A DNA stretch of 64,000 nt from Cubamyces lactineus (taxonomy: Eukaryota; Basidiomycota; Agaricomycetes; Polyporales; Polyporaceae): NCBI GenBank assembly GCA_022376465.1, contig JACDTU010000006.1, forward strand, positions 1,364,001-1,428,000, given 5' to 3'. Shown here piece by piece: positions 44,587 through 55,251 of this stretch (positions within the stretch are counted from its first letter, which is position 1; every line of letters starts with the position of its first letter). Both the position numbers and the translations under genes were made by a program. The notes under the pieces were generated by a model. It was not told the DNA's origin. It ran no database searches and saw only the letters and a program-made list of their open reading frames with translations.

Positions 44587-47337
44587 ATGTCGAGTCCCTC
44601 CCGCTACATCCATGTTGGCCCTCCGAATACGCGAAAGCGTAAGGAGCGCGAACTCTCGCCTGCAGTTCCAGACCCCGAGAACATCACACCCGACAGACGC
44701 GACTCGTTCTGGACGCCTAACAGGTCTGCGCGAGTGTTCAAGACGTACGCGCATAAGCGCGCTAGGTCCTACGCCAGCTCTGCTCCAGATGAGTTTGATG
44801 ATGTTGATTGTGAGTATCTCGTTGTTGGCCTGCAGCGACGCCTGGGCGCGGGGAAGGGAAAGGATCGAACGGGCTTTGGTGAGGCGGGGGAAACGTTCAT
44901 ATAGTCATGATATGTCCAAGTACGTCTCGCAAAGAGCACTCTAGCCAGCGCCGTATCATCTCGCGGTCGTTACTGGTATAGCATGAACCTGGCTACTCTG
45001 ATGCCGCACGCACCCTGGCCAGATTTGGACGCTCAGCCGAGTGGGCATATCCTGCGCCTTGTTGTACGTCCGAGGGCCGTTGAAGAGAGCGGACTCGCAT
45101 TCACATTTTACTGCCCGGCCAGCGTGTTTGCATTGCTCACATATCTCTATGCAGCCTCTCGTTCCCCCTCACCTCAAAGCTCTCCAATTCGTCCCAGAGG
45201 AAGATCTCCACATCATGGTGGCGGAACAACCTCTGCACTTCCTGAGCGCACTGGACAGCGCCCAGCAGCGGCGTCAAGTGTCAACGATGATGCGAGAGAA
45301 ATTGTGGATGACAGCCTTACAAGACCCTCTATGACACACTGGTCAAGTAGTACGCTCCAGCGACGACGTTCGATTGTGTACGTCGAGGTACCGCAGCGAG
45401 TGAAAGCGCCTCGCACGACCTCTGGGAAGTCGCGTCCAACGTCCCGTGTTCCTGCAGCTTCGTCCGAGCATCGTGACCAGCGGGGACGATCATCCGTACA
45501 GAAAGCGATCGCTATGAATTCGCCTCCTCCAACTGACGATGTCAGGGCCGTGCTAAGCCCCGTTAATGACTTATCCATCGAATCACTATCTCTCAGTGAA
45601 GCTCTAAACCGATCTTTCGCCCCTCCCTCGTCTATGGTTGCAAGTAACGTATCCCCTAAACGAAGACGAGGCAGACCCCGCGGTCGCGGCAGCCTAGTGG
45701 GCCTTGGCCCGGTAATCTCTCATGAAGAGAGGAACAGGTCACCTCGTCGGGGTCCCCAAGCGGCTTCTGCTCCGTCTGTATCCGCATCTCCGGTAAAGCG
45801 AGGACCAGGACGACCTCGGAAGCATCCCCTCCCGCAGAAACAGCCTGAACCCGCCTCTCGCAGCCGATCTCGCCCACGCCAGGTTGCCACACGATCGAGG
45901 AGCAGGGCTCGACCTGCTAGACTGGCAAGGGATTCGGACGATGTCGACGCGGAAACGGTCGCAGAACAGCTTCTACACGATAGCTCGCGTTCCCCAGAGC
46001 GCCCTGCAGCAACTTCCTCGAGGAGGCACAGCTATGTCTTCCAGTCTATCGACGTAGCCCCGGTTGTACGCGCGTTCGAACGCCAGGCAGCGGACGAGGC
46101 GGACATCCTGCTGGACGACGATTCTACTTCTCCTCTCTCCTCCATGCCCGCCAAGAGGCCGCGCGGTCGGCCACGAGGTAGCAAGAACAAGAGCACATTG
46201 GCGCGCGAAGCAGAACGCGCCCAGCGCTTCGCGCCTCCGTCCGCTGGATCCACCAGAACTCCTGCGCGACCGTTTCCTCCCCCCATGTCCACGGAGGCCG
46301 CGACGTTCTCTTTACCTCCGGTACCCATCAAACGTGGACGGGGGCGCCCGCGCCGGAGTGCACCATCCACCTTCAACGGCCTTCTAGAGGGTACAATGGA
46401 CTACATGGAACCGCTCAAAGACCCTGATGACGTCCCTTCTGCGAGACCCTCCACTCCGGGCCCGAGCAGACGAGGACGGAGCCGGACTAGACGTAACAGC
46501 ATCTCGACAATCCCGACAGCCCCGGTGCAGACACCTGCGCCTCCCGCGGGGCCTCCCTCCTACTACCTCGATCTCAACACCTTGCAATGGAAGCGACGAG
46601 CCCGGTCCGTCTCGTCCTCACCAGCGAAGCGCCGCGCGCCAAGCCGACCCGGGGAACACAGGGCGAACGTCACCGAATACCAGACGCGCGCGCTGCTTTG
46701 CACTGCGCTGAAGGCTGCATTGGTGTCTGCGAGCGCGAGGCCGAAGCGTGGGGGGTATAGATCGGCGGCGGTGCGGACGGAGGACGGGCTGAAGGTCGCA
46801 CCTTCGGGCGTGCTGCTTTTCTCTGACGGTGAGCCTGGTAGGAGCGGTACTGGGCGTGCTGAAGAAGAGCAGGAAGAGGAGGAGGATTGGCAGGTGTTCA
46901 GCGGCTCGTGGTCGGTACTGGAGGACCCGAAGGTGACACTCGACGACGCGCTGGTGCTGAAGAAGCTGCACGAGGTCGTGCTGGGAACTGGAGCGTATAT
47001 AAGGTCAGTAACCTCCGTCTCTACCCACAAGTCAGCCACTCCGCCCTCGCTGCTAGCTCGATGCTGACACCCGAACACATCTTTTGGATGGTACAGGCTA
47101 GAAGACTCGCGTACTTGGAGAGACTCACGCAACCGAACTGTCACCGTTGCGGTCCCGTGCTGTTGCCAGTCCGTACGACCCCACTCGCCCCGACGTGCCT
47201 CGAGCTCGTCCCGAAGCGCCGCGAAGGGAACGGAATGCGCGGGCGAGTTAACGGTGAGCATCAGCGAAGAGCCGGCTGTAGGAGCGTATGCCGGCCTAGC
47301 GAAGGTATTGCGCACGACGGTTATGGTCACCCACTAA
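44587..47337 (+). CDS. AT-hook DNA-binding protein (four AT-hooks)
   Basis: Probable nuclear chromatin protein, roughly 800 residues. Exon 1 starts MSSPSRYIHVGPPNTRKRKERE. One or two introns between about 44811 and 45150 lead to the long central exon. Four AT-hook cores are visible: RRRGRPRGRG (about 45662), KRGPGRPRKH (about 45797), KRPRGRPRGSKNK (about 46150) and KRGRGRPRRS (about 46330); each binds the minor groove of AT-rich DNA. The rest is Ser/Pro/Arg-rich and probably disordered, with an acidic stretch EEEQEEEEDW (about 46863). A final exon of about 80 codons after the intron at about 47007-47096 includes a Cys-rich PCCCQ and ends at the TAA at 47335-47337. The exact exon layout at the 5' end is uncertain. 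I do not recognise a specific orthologue. Confidence 0.75.
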
Positions 47338-47670
47338 TACATGTGGAGTCAAAACCGGCTCACCGCCAGCAGCTTGCATAGTGCTTCGATATGAATTGCG
47401 TCCCGAGTGTTGTATAGGTGGATCCGGGGCGAATTCTCTGCATCTTCTGTATGGCTCGCTCACAGATTCTCTCGCAAGTCAGCTCGTCATTGTTCGTGTG
47501 GTGTACGATGCGGTCGATAAAGTCGTGTACGGTACCCTGGGATTGTACAATTAGATCTGTAAAAGCGCAATCCTACACCAAAATGTCAACGTCTGGCGTC
47601 GATAGCTTGACACGCCATGGCCAGATCGGATCCGTTGCAGATCAGTATGGGTGCCTCAAAAAGAATTGCT
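47338..47670. other. Intergenic region ahead of tRNA-Lys
   Basis: No gene is seen. An A-run just before 47665 is the Pol III terminator (T-run) of the minus-strand tRNA. Confidence 0.55.
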
Positions 47671-47752
47671 AGCCCACCGCGAGGGTCGAACTCGCAGCCT
47701 TCAGATCACCCGCTTAAGAGTCTGACGCTCTATCCGATTGAGCTAGGCGGGC
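47671..47752 (-). tRNA. tRNA-Lys (CTT anticodon) with an 8-nt intron
   Basis: The minus strand folds as a complete cloverleaf. The acceptor stem is GCCCGCC (from 47752) with GGTGGGC, including one G-T pair. The D arm is TAGCTCAATCGGATAGAGC, the anticodon stem TCAGA/TCTGA, with anticodon CTT in loop CTCTTA. The T arm is GCGAGTTCGACCCTCGC. An 8-nt intron (AGCGGGTG, 47707-47714) follows position 37. A T5 run lies just downstream on the minus strand. Assigned to lysine AAG codons. Confidence 0.92.
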
Positions 47753-48080
47753 GATGGAGAACAAAAGCAAACAACACGACACATGCGCAAGGATTGTGCG
47801 GCATGTTGGATCACGTGCGGACATTAGTGGTAGAAGCAGGGAGGCGGCCGGAGGGCAGCGTATATATCTTGGTATATCTTCGTAGCATGTCGCCACCACA
47901 CCGGCGCACTTCGAGGCCAGGGAGGATGGGCTCATAGAACACGCTGTTGTCTAGTAGGTATTGCGCGCGCCCTAGAGGTAAGAAACTTTTTTTGGATTAT
48001 ATCCAAGTGCCATTGTGCAGCACGTCGTTTACGCTGACTCCTCGCTTGGTGCTCCTAGAACCTGAACAGATATTGCACAC
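47753..48080. other. Intergenic region
   Basis: 330 bp between a divergent tRNA gene and the ferredoxin reductase gene. A CACGTG site lies at 47812-47817. No protein gene is seen. Confidence 0.5.
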
Positions 48081-49653
48081 ATGGCTCCGCTGAAGTTGGC
48101 TATTGTCGGCGGAGGACCTTCAGCCTTTTATGTCGCCTCACGCCTACTATCATTGCTTCCGAAGACGAACGAGCTAGCGTCGCAACTCAAGATTCACTTG
48201 TACGACCGCTTGTGGGCACCGTACGGCTTGGTTCGCTATGGAGTTGCTCCTGACCATCCGGAGGTCAAGGTGTGTCCACATCCATACGTCGCCGGCTCTC
48301 ATGACTTCCTGACGCACCCCTGTTTGCCAGAACTGCACACACAAGTTCGACGACGCCGCGCTGGACCCCCGACTCCGGTTCTTCGGGAACGTGAACATTG
48401 GTGAGCAAGCACCGATACCATACACCCTGCCACTATCCCTCCAGTCCCTTTTCCCCCATTACACCCATATCCTGTTCTCGACGGGTTGCACAATCCCCAT
48501 CCTACACCCTGCCTTGCCGCCCTCGTCCTTCTGTGTCACGGCACTCTCCTTCGTGCACTGGTACACACAGCATCCGTCGCGGCCCACACCACCGCCGCTT
48601 GAGCACATCGAGCATGTCACGCTGATTGGTCAAGGCAACGTCTCGCTCGATGTCGCGCGCATGCTCCTCACTCCGTCGTCTCGTCTCGCACACTACGACG
48701 TGCCCCGGTCCGTGCTCGACGTCCTGCAGCGCTCGCGCGTGCGACACGTCTCCATTGTCGGCCGTCGTGGGCCGTTCCAGGCGGCGTACACTACGAAAGA
48801 GCTCCGGGAGATGATGAATCTGCCTGACGCGTCGATGGTCCCGCTCGACCCTGCGCTGATCGCACACCCTGAGCAGGCGAACGGTGGGGTGGCGCTTACC
48901 CGCCAGCAGACCCGTGCACTTCAGCTCCTCCAGAAGGGCTCGAAGAATCCGCCGGGCTCAACAGAGAAGACTTGGTCACTCGATTTCTTCCGCTCCCCGA
49001 CGGGTCTCACCGCTCCCGCAGGGCCCGGTCAAAAGGCGCGGCTTACACTCGCACACACGGCGCTCGACGCGAGCAGCCGGGCAGTCCCGACGGGCGAGAC
49101 ATCGACAATTGAGACAGACCTGGTCGTCACCTCGCTCGGGCATCGCGCCGACCCAAGTTCTCCGTGGTACGACCCCGCGCTGAATCACCTACGCACTCTC
49201 GGTGGACGTGTACTCGACGCGGACGGTCGCGTCGTGCGGAACGTGTACGCGAGCGGGTGGGCAGCGATGGGCGCACGGGGCGTGCTCGCAAGCACGATGA
49301 TGGACGCGTACGCTGTCGCGGACACGATCCTCCGCGACCACTTCCCTGGCAAGGACGTTGAGACGACGCCATTGAGCGAGGCGGACGTGGCGACGGAGCA
49401 GGCGCAGGGTGGGCAGGGAGACGCGGTCGAGGTGCTCCCGAAGGAGGTCGATCTGGACTCGGTCCCGCCGGAGGTCGAGCAGGGCTGGCGCGAGGGGCTC
49501 GTGACGGACTTTTCGGACTGGAAGGCGGTCGACGCGGAGGAGATTCGGCGCGGGGAGGAGCAGGGCGGGAAGGAGCGCGAGCGGATGGTGTGGGAGGAGG
49601 CGCGCGAGTTCTTGGCCAAGGTCAGGTCTCCGCGCGCGCACCTGAACGCATGA
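48081..49653 (+). CDS. ARH1: Mitochondrial NADPH:adrenodoxin/ferredoxin oxidoreductase (Arh1/FDXR type)
   Basis: Flavoenzyme that passes electrons from NADPH to mitochondrial ferredoxin, feeding iron-sulphur cluster and heme A synthesis. Two exons give about 503 residues, close to the size of yeast Arh1 and human FDXR. Motifs: FAD-binding LAIVGGGPSAFYVA at residue 5, YDRLWAPYGLVRYGVAPDHPEVK (FDXR signature), the intron at about 48270-48331, then FFGNVNIG, FSTGCTIP, the NADPH-binding site LIGQGNVSLDVARMLL (about 48620), IVGRRGPFQAAYTTKELREM, LDFFRSPTG, TSLGHRADP and VYASGWAAMGARGVLASTMMDAY near the C-terminus. The first residues (MAPLKLAIV) enter the FAD domain directly, so a mitochondrial presequence is not obvious. 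Either the start is internal or an upstream exon was missed. All segments are in frame. Confidence 0.93.
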
Positions 49654-50282
49654 TCGCGGTTTGGGCAGCAGACATTCCTCTCTGCAACTATGCATGATTC
49701 GCCTTGATTCACACCGCTCAATGCTCACACATTGCTTACGCTCTGCGGGGGAAACGTTATTTTACAGCATGGCGTTTATAGTTCCGTCAGACAGATGGTT
49801 GTTGGCGGTGATATCGCTGTCAGCCGTTCCCGTGCCATGTTGTCAGCCTTGGACCGACAACCCACCAGGCGCTGCATAAATATGGCCTGGCCGGATATGT
49901 CGTCAGCCGCCGCGGCGCGAGTCAGACTACATACTCAAACATTCCGTGTTCACGCAGGAGATTCGCGACAACGTTGAACGTTCTAGAGAGGTTCATGCTT
50001 GGCTAGGCAACGCCGCGCTCTCAAATGGAGCGGCAGGAAGGGAATGATTGGTTCGCTGCGCGATGCTCCAGCTCCGTCCAAGACATAACGCACCCACGCC
50101 TCAGGAACATGGCCGCGACCGCGCGACGGACGGAGACGGTCAGACTGGGCCAGGATACAGAAATATCTCTTTGACCGCTCCCTCCACCTTCTCCGATTCT
50201 GAGTTTCTCGTCCTCGACGCTGCTACACTTTCGCATCGCGCGACGCGCCCTCTCGTCGATAGCAGTTGAGATCTTCTAGCGT
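49654..50282. other. Intergenic region
   Basis: No gene is seen. It includes the promoter of the glycosidase gene. Confidence 0.5.
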
Positions 50283-52161
50283 ATGCGTGCGATGGGAAGG
50301 CACCGTCTCAGATCGTCTGCCAGCCTCACTAGCCTCCTTCTTGCCGGCGGCATCATCTTGGCATCCTCGTCCATCCTCCCTCACGCGCGTGCACAGACTT
50401 TGACGGAAGACCAGCTCGACGCGGTCAAGGCTCGACTTGCAGAGGGCGCGACGCACAGGTGAGTACATCCGACGGCTATAGGACACTCCTATCCGCTCTC
50501 GCGCGCAACGAGCCTGAGCGTATGTACTCCCAACAGCTGGGAAATCGGTACGCGTGCAGAAGCCCTCATCGAAGACGGCACCCCCACATACTCCGTACTC
50601 AACAACACCTCTCTACCACCACCACAAGGCGATGCCCCCTCGTCGCTCGATGAAGTCATCTCCATCGCGCGCTCTGTCGTCGAGACGCGGGCCGCGAGCG
50701 ACGTGCAGGGTCCGCAGCCGCTGATGGACGCGAGCGGCGGGGCAGCGGGGGACCCGCCTAGCATCGGTGTAGCCGTGTTGCTCGCGAACTGGACAGGCGC
50801 GGGTGGGCAGGATGGGCACAACTATGCAGGTGCGGCGTCAGACCAACTGGAGTATCTCCTGGAGAAGGTGCCAAAGACGAGCGACGGCGCAATATCCCAT
50901 CGGATAGAGCAGGTCCAACTTTGGTACGTCCCTCCACAGTTTTAGCCTGGCACTTGGCATTAGTCGTGGATCCTGCATGAATCTGCGCCGTGTGGCGTCG
51001 GCGGTGCTCGTCCTTATCGAGTTGGACGCCTGTTTGACAGTGTGTTCGACATCTAGGTCCGACTTTGTCTACATGGTGCCACCGTTCCTCGCATACTACG
51101 GCGTGCTCACACAGAACGAGACCCTGCTCCAAATGGCGTACGACCAATGCCGATTATACCGCCGATACCTCGTTGACGATGACGCGGGCGGGATGTGGAA
51201 GCACATTGTGCTTGGCAAGAACACAGACAGTGGTCACTGGTCAACAGGTGCGTTTGTGCCACGGTCGCTCGTGCATAATTGGGAATGGAATCGCTGAACA
51301 ATATGTAACGCTTGATTCACGCAGGTAACGGCTGGGCAGCGGCTGGCATGCTTCGCGTTCTTGGCACGATCCAGCATTCGCAGTACGCGAAGGGCATGAA
51401 GAATCAGGCCAAGGATCTCACGAATTGGGTCTCGGAAATCCACAGCGGAATGTATCCCCACTTGGTACGTACTTTCTACGTCCCCGCGCCGTGTCTCGGT
51501 ACCTTGCTCTGAAGCATGCGATATCAATGCTCACTGATTGGGGTTCGTGTCGTGACAGCGGTCTAATGGTCTGTTCGGCAACTACGCGGACGACAGCTCG
51601 ACTTTCGACGACGCGTCGAGCACCGCAATCCTTGCGAGCACTGTATATCGCCTCGCGCTCCTCGCCGGGATCCATACCCACCTTCCACAGGCAGAGCAGA
51701 GCCGTAAGGCTCTCTTCGCGCCCGCCTCCGGGTCCTCGAGCTCCTCTCCGCCCACACCTTCCTCCACGCCCCCCTCAAGCACTTCTTCTCCCCCTCCTTC
51801 CTCGTCCGACTCCCATGCCACTGCTTCCGCCTCAGGCGACCACAACTCTACGTCTACCTCGACGTCCGCATCCTCCGCCGCCTCCTCCAGCGCGACCGCC
51901 CCTCCCGGACCCGCGCTCGCGCACTTCACATCGGACATGTGGCTCACACCCGTTGTGAACCCGGACCAGTTCGGGATTCAAGGCAGCCAGAGCCCCGAGG
52001 GACAGGCGTTCGTCGTCGAGATGCACGCGGCTTGGCGCGACTGGGCTGCGCTCGGTTCTCCTGGCGCGAACGCCGCCGTCGGTCGCGCTGCCGATGCACA
52101 TTGGGCCGCAGTCCTGCTGGGGGCGGTGGTGGGGTTGGCTGCGTTAGTCGGGGCGCTATGA
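50283..52161 (+). CDS. Secreted six-hairpin glycosidase (GH105-like), possibly membrane-anchored
   Basis: Extracellular carbohydrate-active enzyme with the (alpha/alpha)6 barrel of GH105/GH88 unsaturated glycoside hydrolases, which act on products of pectin or polysaccharide lyases. Five exons give about 540 residues. A signal peptide (SLTSLLLAGGIILASS) is followed by ARAQTLTEDQLDAVKARL. Fold signatures: IGVAVLLANWTGA, ISHRIEQVQLWSDFVYMVPPFLAYYGVLT, DDDAGGMWKHIVLG, GHWSTGNGWAAAGMLRVLG and SNGLFGNYADDSSTFDDASSTAILASTVYRLA. The C-terminal half is a Ser/Thr/Pro-rich linker, then a short conserved block and a hydrophobic end, AVLLGAVVGLAALVGAL, fitting a GPI-anchor signal. Introns keep frame. The exact family cannot be proven from motifs alone; GH76-like alternatives fit the signatures less well. 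Confidence 0.78.
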
Positions 52162-52773
52162 AGTCAGAACGGTCAAGGAAAAGGTTGAAGTGCTGCCGCG
52201 GGTGAACTCGTCGATCGAACTCGAATTTGTTCGAACATGGATTTTATTGGGGTGCTGTGCTGCATTAAATTGTTTCCAAGTGTTTTTCTTCTTTCTGGGA
52301 CGAAGTTCTTGTGTGCCATCTGCTTGGTTCTACATCTGTGTTACGATTTGCTTTACGATACAATACGATGGATCCATGACGTATATAGTAATCGCTCTCC
52401 GAGTCTCTCGCTGTTGCTGCGCTCTGTCAATTTGCGCACAAATATCAAGTATTCTGTAAACTATTGGCACGATCCGCGGTCACCGGCGCACTCGAGATCT
52501 CGCTCTGGAGGAGATACGATGCGGGTACGGGATGATCACATACTGGATTCATGGGACAATCGAGAATGACTAAATGAATTGTATGGATAACGCATACAGC
52601 ATACATTGGCACAACTCGACAGCGCAGATAACTGAGGGAAGGAAGCGGGGCAAGGGGAGCAGCAGGCACCGCATCCGTAGCGACCGAGTAAACCTGCAAA
52701 AACGAGCGAAGGATCAGCGCATGGAACACAACGTCGAGCACACGCCGCACGCACGCACGCTTTCCCGGCGCAA
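52162..52773. other. Convergent intergenic region
   Basis: Holds the 3' ends of the glycosidase and DUF262 genes. AT-richer than its surroundings. No gene is seen. Confidence 0.5.
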
Positions 52774-55108
52774 TCAATACCGTCTGCCATATGACGAGTC
52801 TGGAGTCTGCTGTCCCAATCCACGGCCCCCGTTCGCATACGCTGCATGCCGAGGATCTCGACTGGAGTCGTACGAGCGGTTCAATTGGTGGTTGTTCTGA
52901 TACAGCGTCGGGCTTTGGTACGCAGCGCCGCTCGTGCGCGGCCCCGTTGGTGCCGGGGCTGACGCCATCCTCGCCATCAATACATCCCAAGTGAGTTCTG
53001 TGTGGAGGGGGTCCAGTCGGAGGGCGCGGAGGTAGGGAATAGGAGGGTAGAGTAGATGGGGATGACATGTTTTGCCGGAGAGCTGCTGGTGCAGTAGGGG
53101 GAGCCATAGGAGGGCGTGTTGGAACAGCTGTAGGTATCCCATTGGGCCCAACTGGAAGCCTAGAGGGTGTGGGAGAGAGGGCGGTGGTTGCAAGGCAGGT
53201 GAAGGTGGAGGGGCTTTATAATGGATGATGTAGACAGTGGGGCAGAAGGCTTTGACAGAGCTGGAGCAGGGGTAGAGGAGGGTGAAAGCTTCATGGATTT
53301 GGTGGATTTGGGTTTGGGTGCAGGGGGAGTGGACACTCCTTCTTCTCCTTCCTCAGAAGGCTCCTTGAAGGATCTCTTCCTCTTCCCTGTATTCTGCTGA
53401 CTAGCTGCAGGTTCCCCACCCTCTGCTTGGAGTTGGGAAGGCTTCAAGGTTCTCAGGAATGAGATCACCACTTTCATGGTCCTGGAGTTGAGCCTGATGT
53501 CCTTCTCTGCATTCCTGAGGTCCTGTCTTAAGAGTCTGATGGCCTCTGACAACTGAGGTAGAGACATCTTCCTCTTAAATATGTAGATCAAGAGAGAGAT
53601 AGCCAGGACCTCCACAGGAGCAACCTTCTTCACTCCAGATAGCCAGAAGCATTTCTTGAGTTTCTGATCCTGGGCAAGTTCACAGAAAATCTGGAACGTG
53701 CTCCTGACGTCCTCCTCGAACTCTTCATCAAGCTCCTCTGCTTCATGTAACCACTTTTCAAGAGCGCTGATGGAAGGAGCGCTAGTAAGATGTGGCCACT
53801 TCGACATGCAGTAGACCGCGGTGGCCAGACTTCGGAAGTCGTTTGCCCGGCTGGTGTCCCACTCGATGTAGGTCGCGAGGTTCTCCACGATGTAGGTATC
53901 CAGCAGCTCGCGTATGAATCCTGTCAGCGGGCAGCTGATAGCTTGCAATCTCTCTGCGGCGAAGGATAAGTATATTTCGCCAATATAATACTAGCACGAA
54001 AATGCAAACCTGCGGGTGTAAGCGCCATGCCGAGTTGCACCCTCTGTATTCATAATCGTCAGCGTAGAACCACGTCGGCTTGACAGACGGTAACAAACCT
54101 GAAAGATCTCTCTTTCGTTTTCAGGAGTGATGTCTTGGTACTCCATACAAACCTGCAAGTACGGTCGGAACCGATCATAATTAGGAGAGGAAACGACTGA
54201 CCCACCATCTGTTTGTTCATGAAGAGCTTCTTGTACCTCTCAGGGAGAAGTTGTGCCTTTGAATCTGCCATCTCCCTCTTGAAGTAATATCGCTGACCAG
54301 TGAATCTAGACCGTTCGTGAGAAACCACATTCGTCGTCAATTTGCAACTGCAACGCACGCATCCTTATCTGAGACGGCAGTACGAGCTTTTTAGTCAGAA
54401 ACCTTTCGAGACATGAAGTTGGAGAGGAGCGCACATGGAATTTCGCCGGCGATGAATCTTGCGAAATAGTCGGAATGAGTGAGCCGTATAATGCAACTGC
54501 TCGCGATGTTGACACACACCTGTATATGGAGGTCAAGCGTTGCTTGCCATCGACGCACACTCGCCGTTCTCCTCCATCATCTGATGCATGTACCACTATG
54601 GACGCACAGTGAGCATATATTCACGTAGTCACCCAGTCGACGTACCGAAAATCACGGGCGGGACATAGAAATTGCGAAATATGGAGTCTATCAAACCTGG
54701 GGATGCGTTCAGTATTATCGTTACTCCCGGAATCTACAAAATTACCAATTTGTTTAGTATCAGGCCAGACGACCTCTATTGGAACAATAAGGATAAGCCT
54801 AGTTTGACAGGAGATGCGGCTCACCGCGCTGGTACTCGGGTTGTAGATCAATATCTTGAGCTGATATCTGTTCTGTTCGATGCAATTCGCATATAAGCAG
54901 ACAATGCGATGAAGGGATAGATGCACGTACCATACAGAGACTGGCAAGTGTAGGTTGTCGCTCGGGGAACTCTCAGTGCGCCTCGAAGCTTGAACCCAGA
55001 CTCGGCATGTGCCTTTGACCGTGTCTTCCCTTGCTGAGACAAAGGCACCTCGTCTTCTTCGTCGAGGTCAGTGAGCTCAGAGCCTGAGTTGAATTGGTCG
55101 TTAGACAT
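52774..55108 (-). CDS. DUF262 (ParB-like nuclease fold) protein, frameshifted at its 3' end
   Basis: Eukaryotic DUF262 protein with a ParB/sulfiredoxin-like fold. The start is the ATG at 55106-55108 (MSNDQFNSGSELTDLDEE...), followed by TTYTCQSLYEQISAQDIDLQPEYQR, EVVWPDTKQIGLIDSIFRNFYVPPVIF, ERRVCVDGKQRLTSIYRF (core motif of the family), YYFKREMADSKAQLLPERYKK, CMEYQDITPENEREIFQRVQLGMALTPAERLQAI and a helical region. These lie in about nine small exons. The Pro-rich tail is continuous in sense but jumps between three frames at about 53215, 53170 and 53000, without splice signals. If no shift is allowed, the frame stops at 53160. The C-terminal SRDPRHAAYANGGRG...YGRRY, ending at 52774, reads as a genuine ending in another frame. 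The frame changes are either sequencing indels or early decay. Confidence 0.78.
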
Positions 55109-55251
55109 GCCAGGACGAAGAGGAGTACCCAGACGAGGTGATGGAAGGAGGACAAGTACGGTAGCCGCCCAAGGGCGGAGGGCGACGCGCTTTGGCGCGT
55201 CCCGGTCACGCGCTCCTGCCACAAACCACCTTGCTTCCGCCCGCCACAGCA
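55109..55251. promoter_or_regulatory. 143-bp divergent promoter between DUF262 and MAD1 genes
   Basis: The two start codons are 143 bp apart and point away from each other, so both promoters must share this stretch. It contains two perfect palindromes, CCGCCC-AA-GGGCGG (55165-55178) and GACGCGC-TTTG-GCGCGTC (55184-55201). Confidence 0.6.
55184..55201 (+). promoter_or_regulatory. E2F/MBF-like palindromic site in the MAD1 promoter
   Basis: The palindrome GACGCGC-TTTG-GCGCGTC contains TTTGGCGC, a match to the E2F consensus TTTSSCGC, and ACGCG-type cores like MluI cell-cycle boxes. It sits about 50 bp before the MAD1 ATG, as expected for G1/S-controlled genes. Binding is not shown. Confidence 0.45.
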
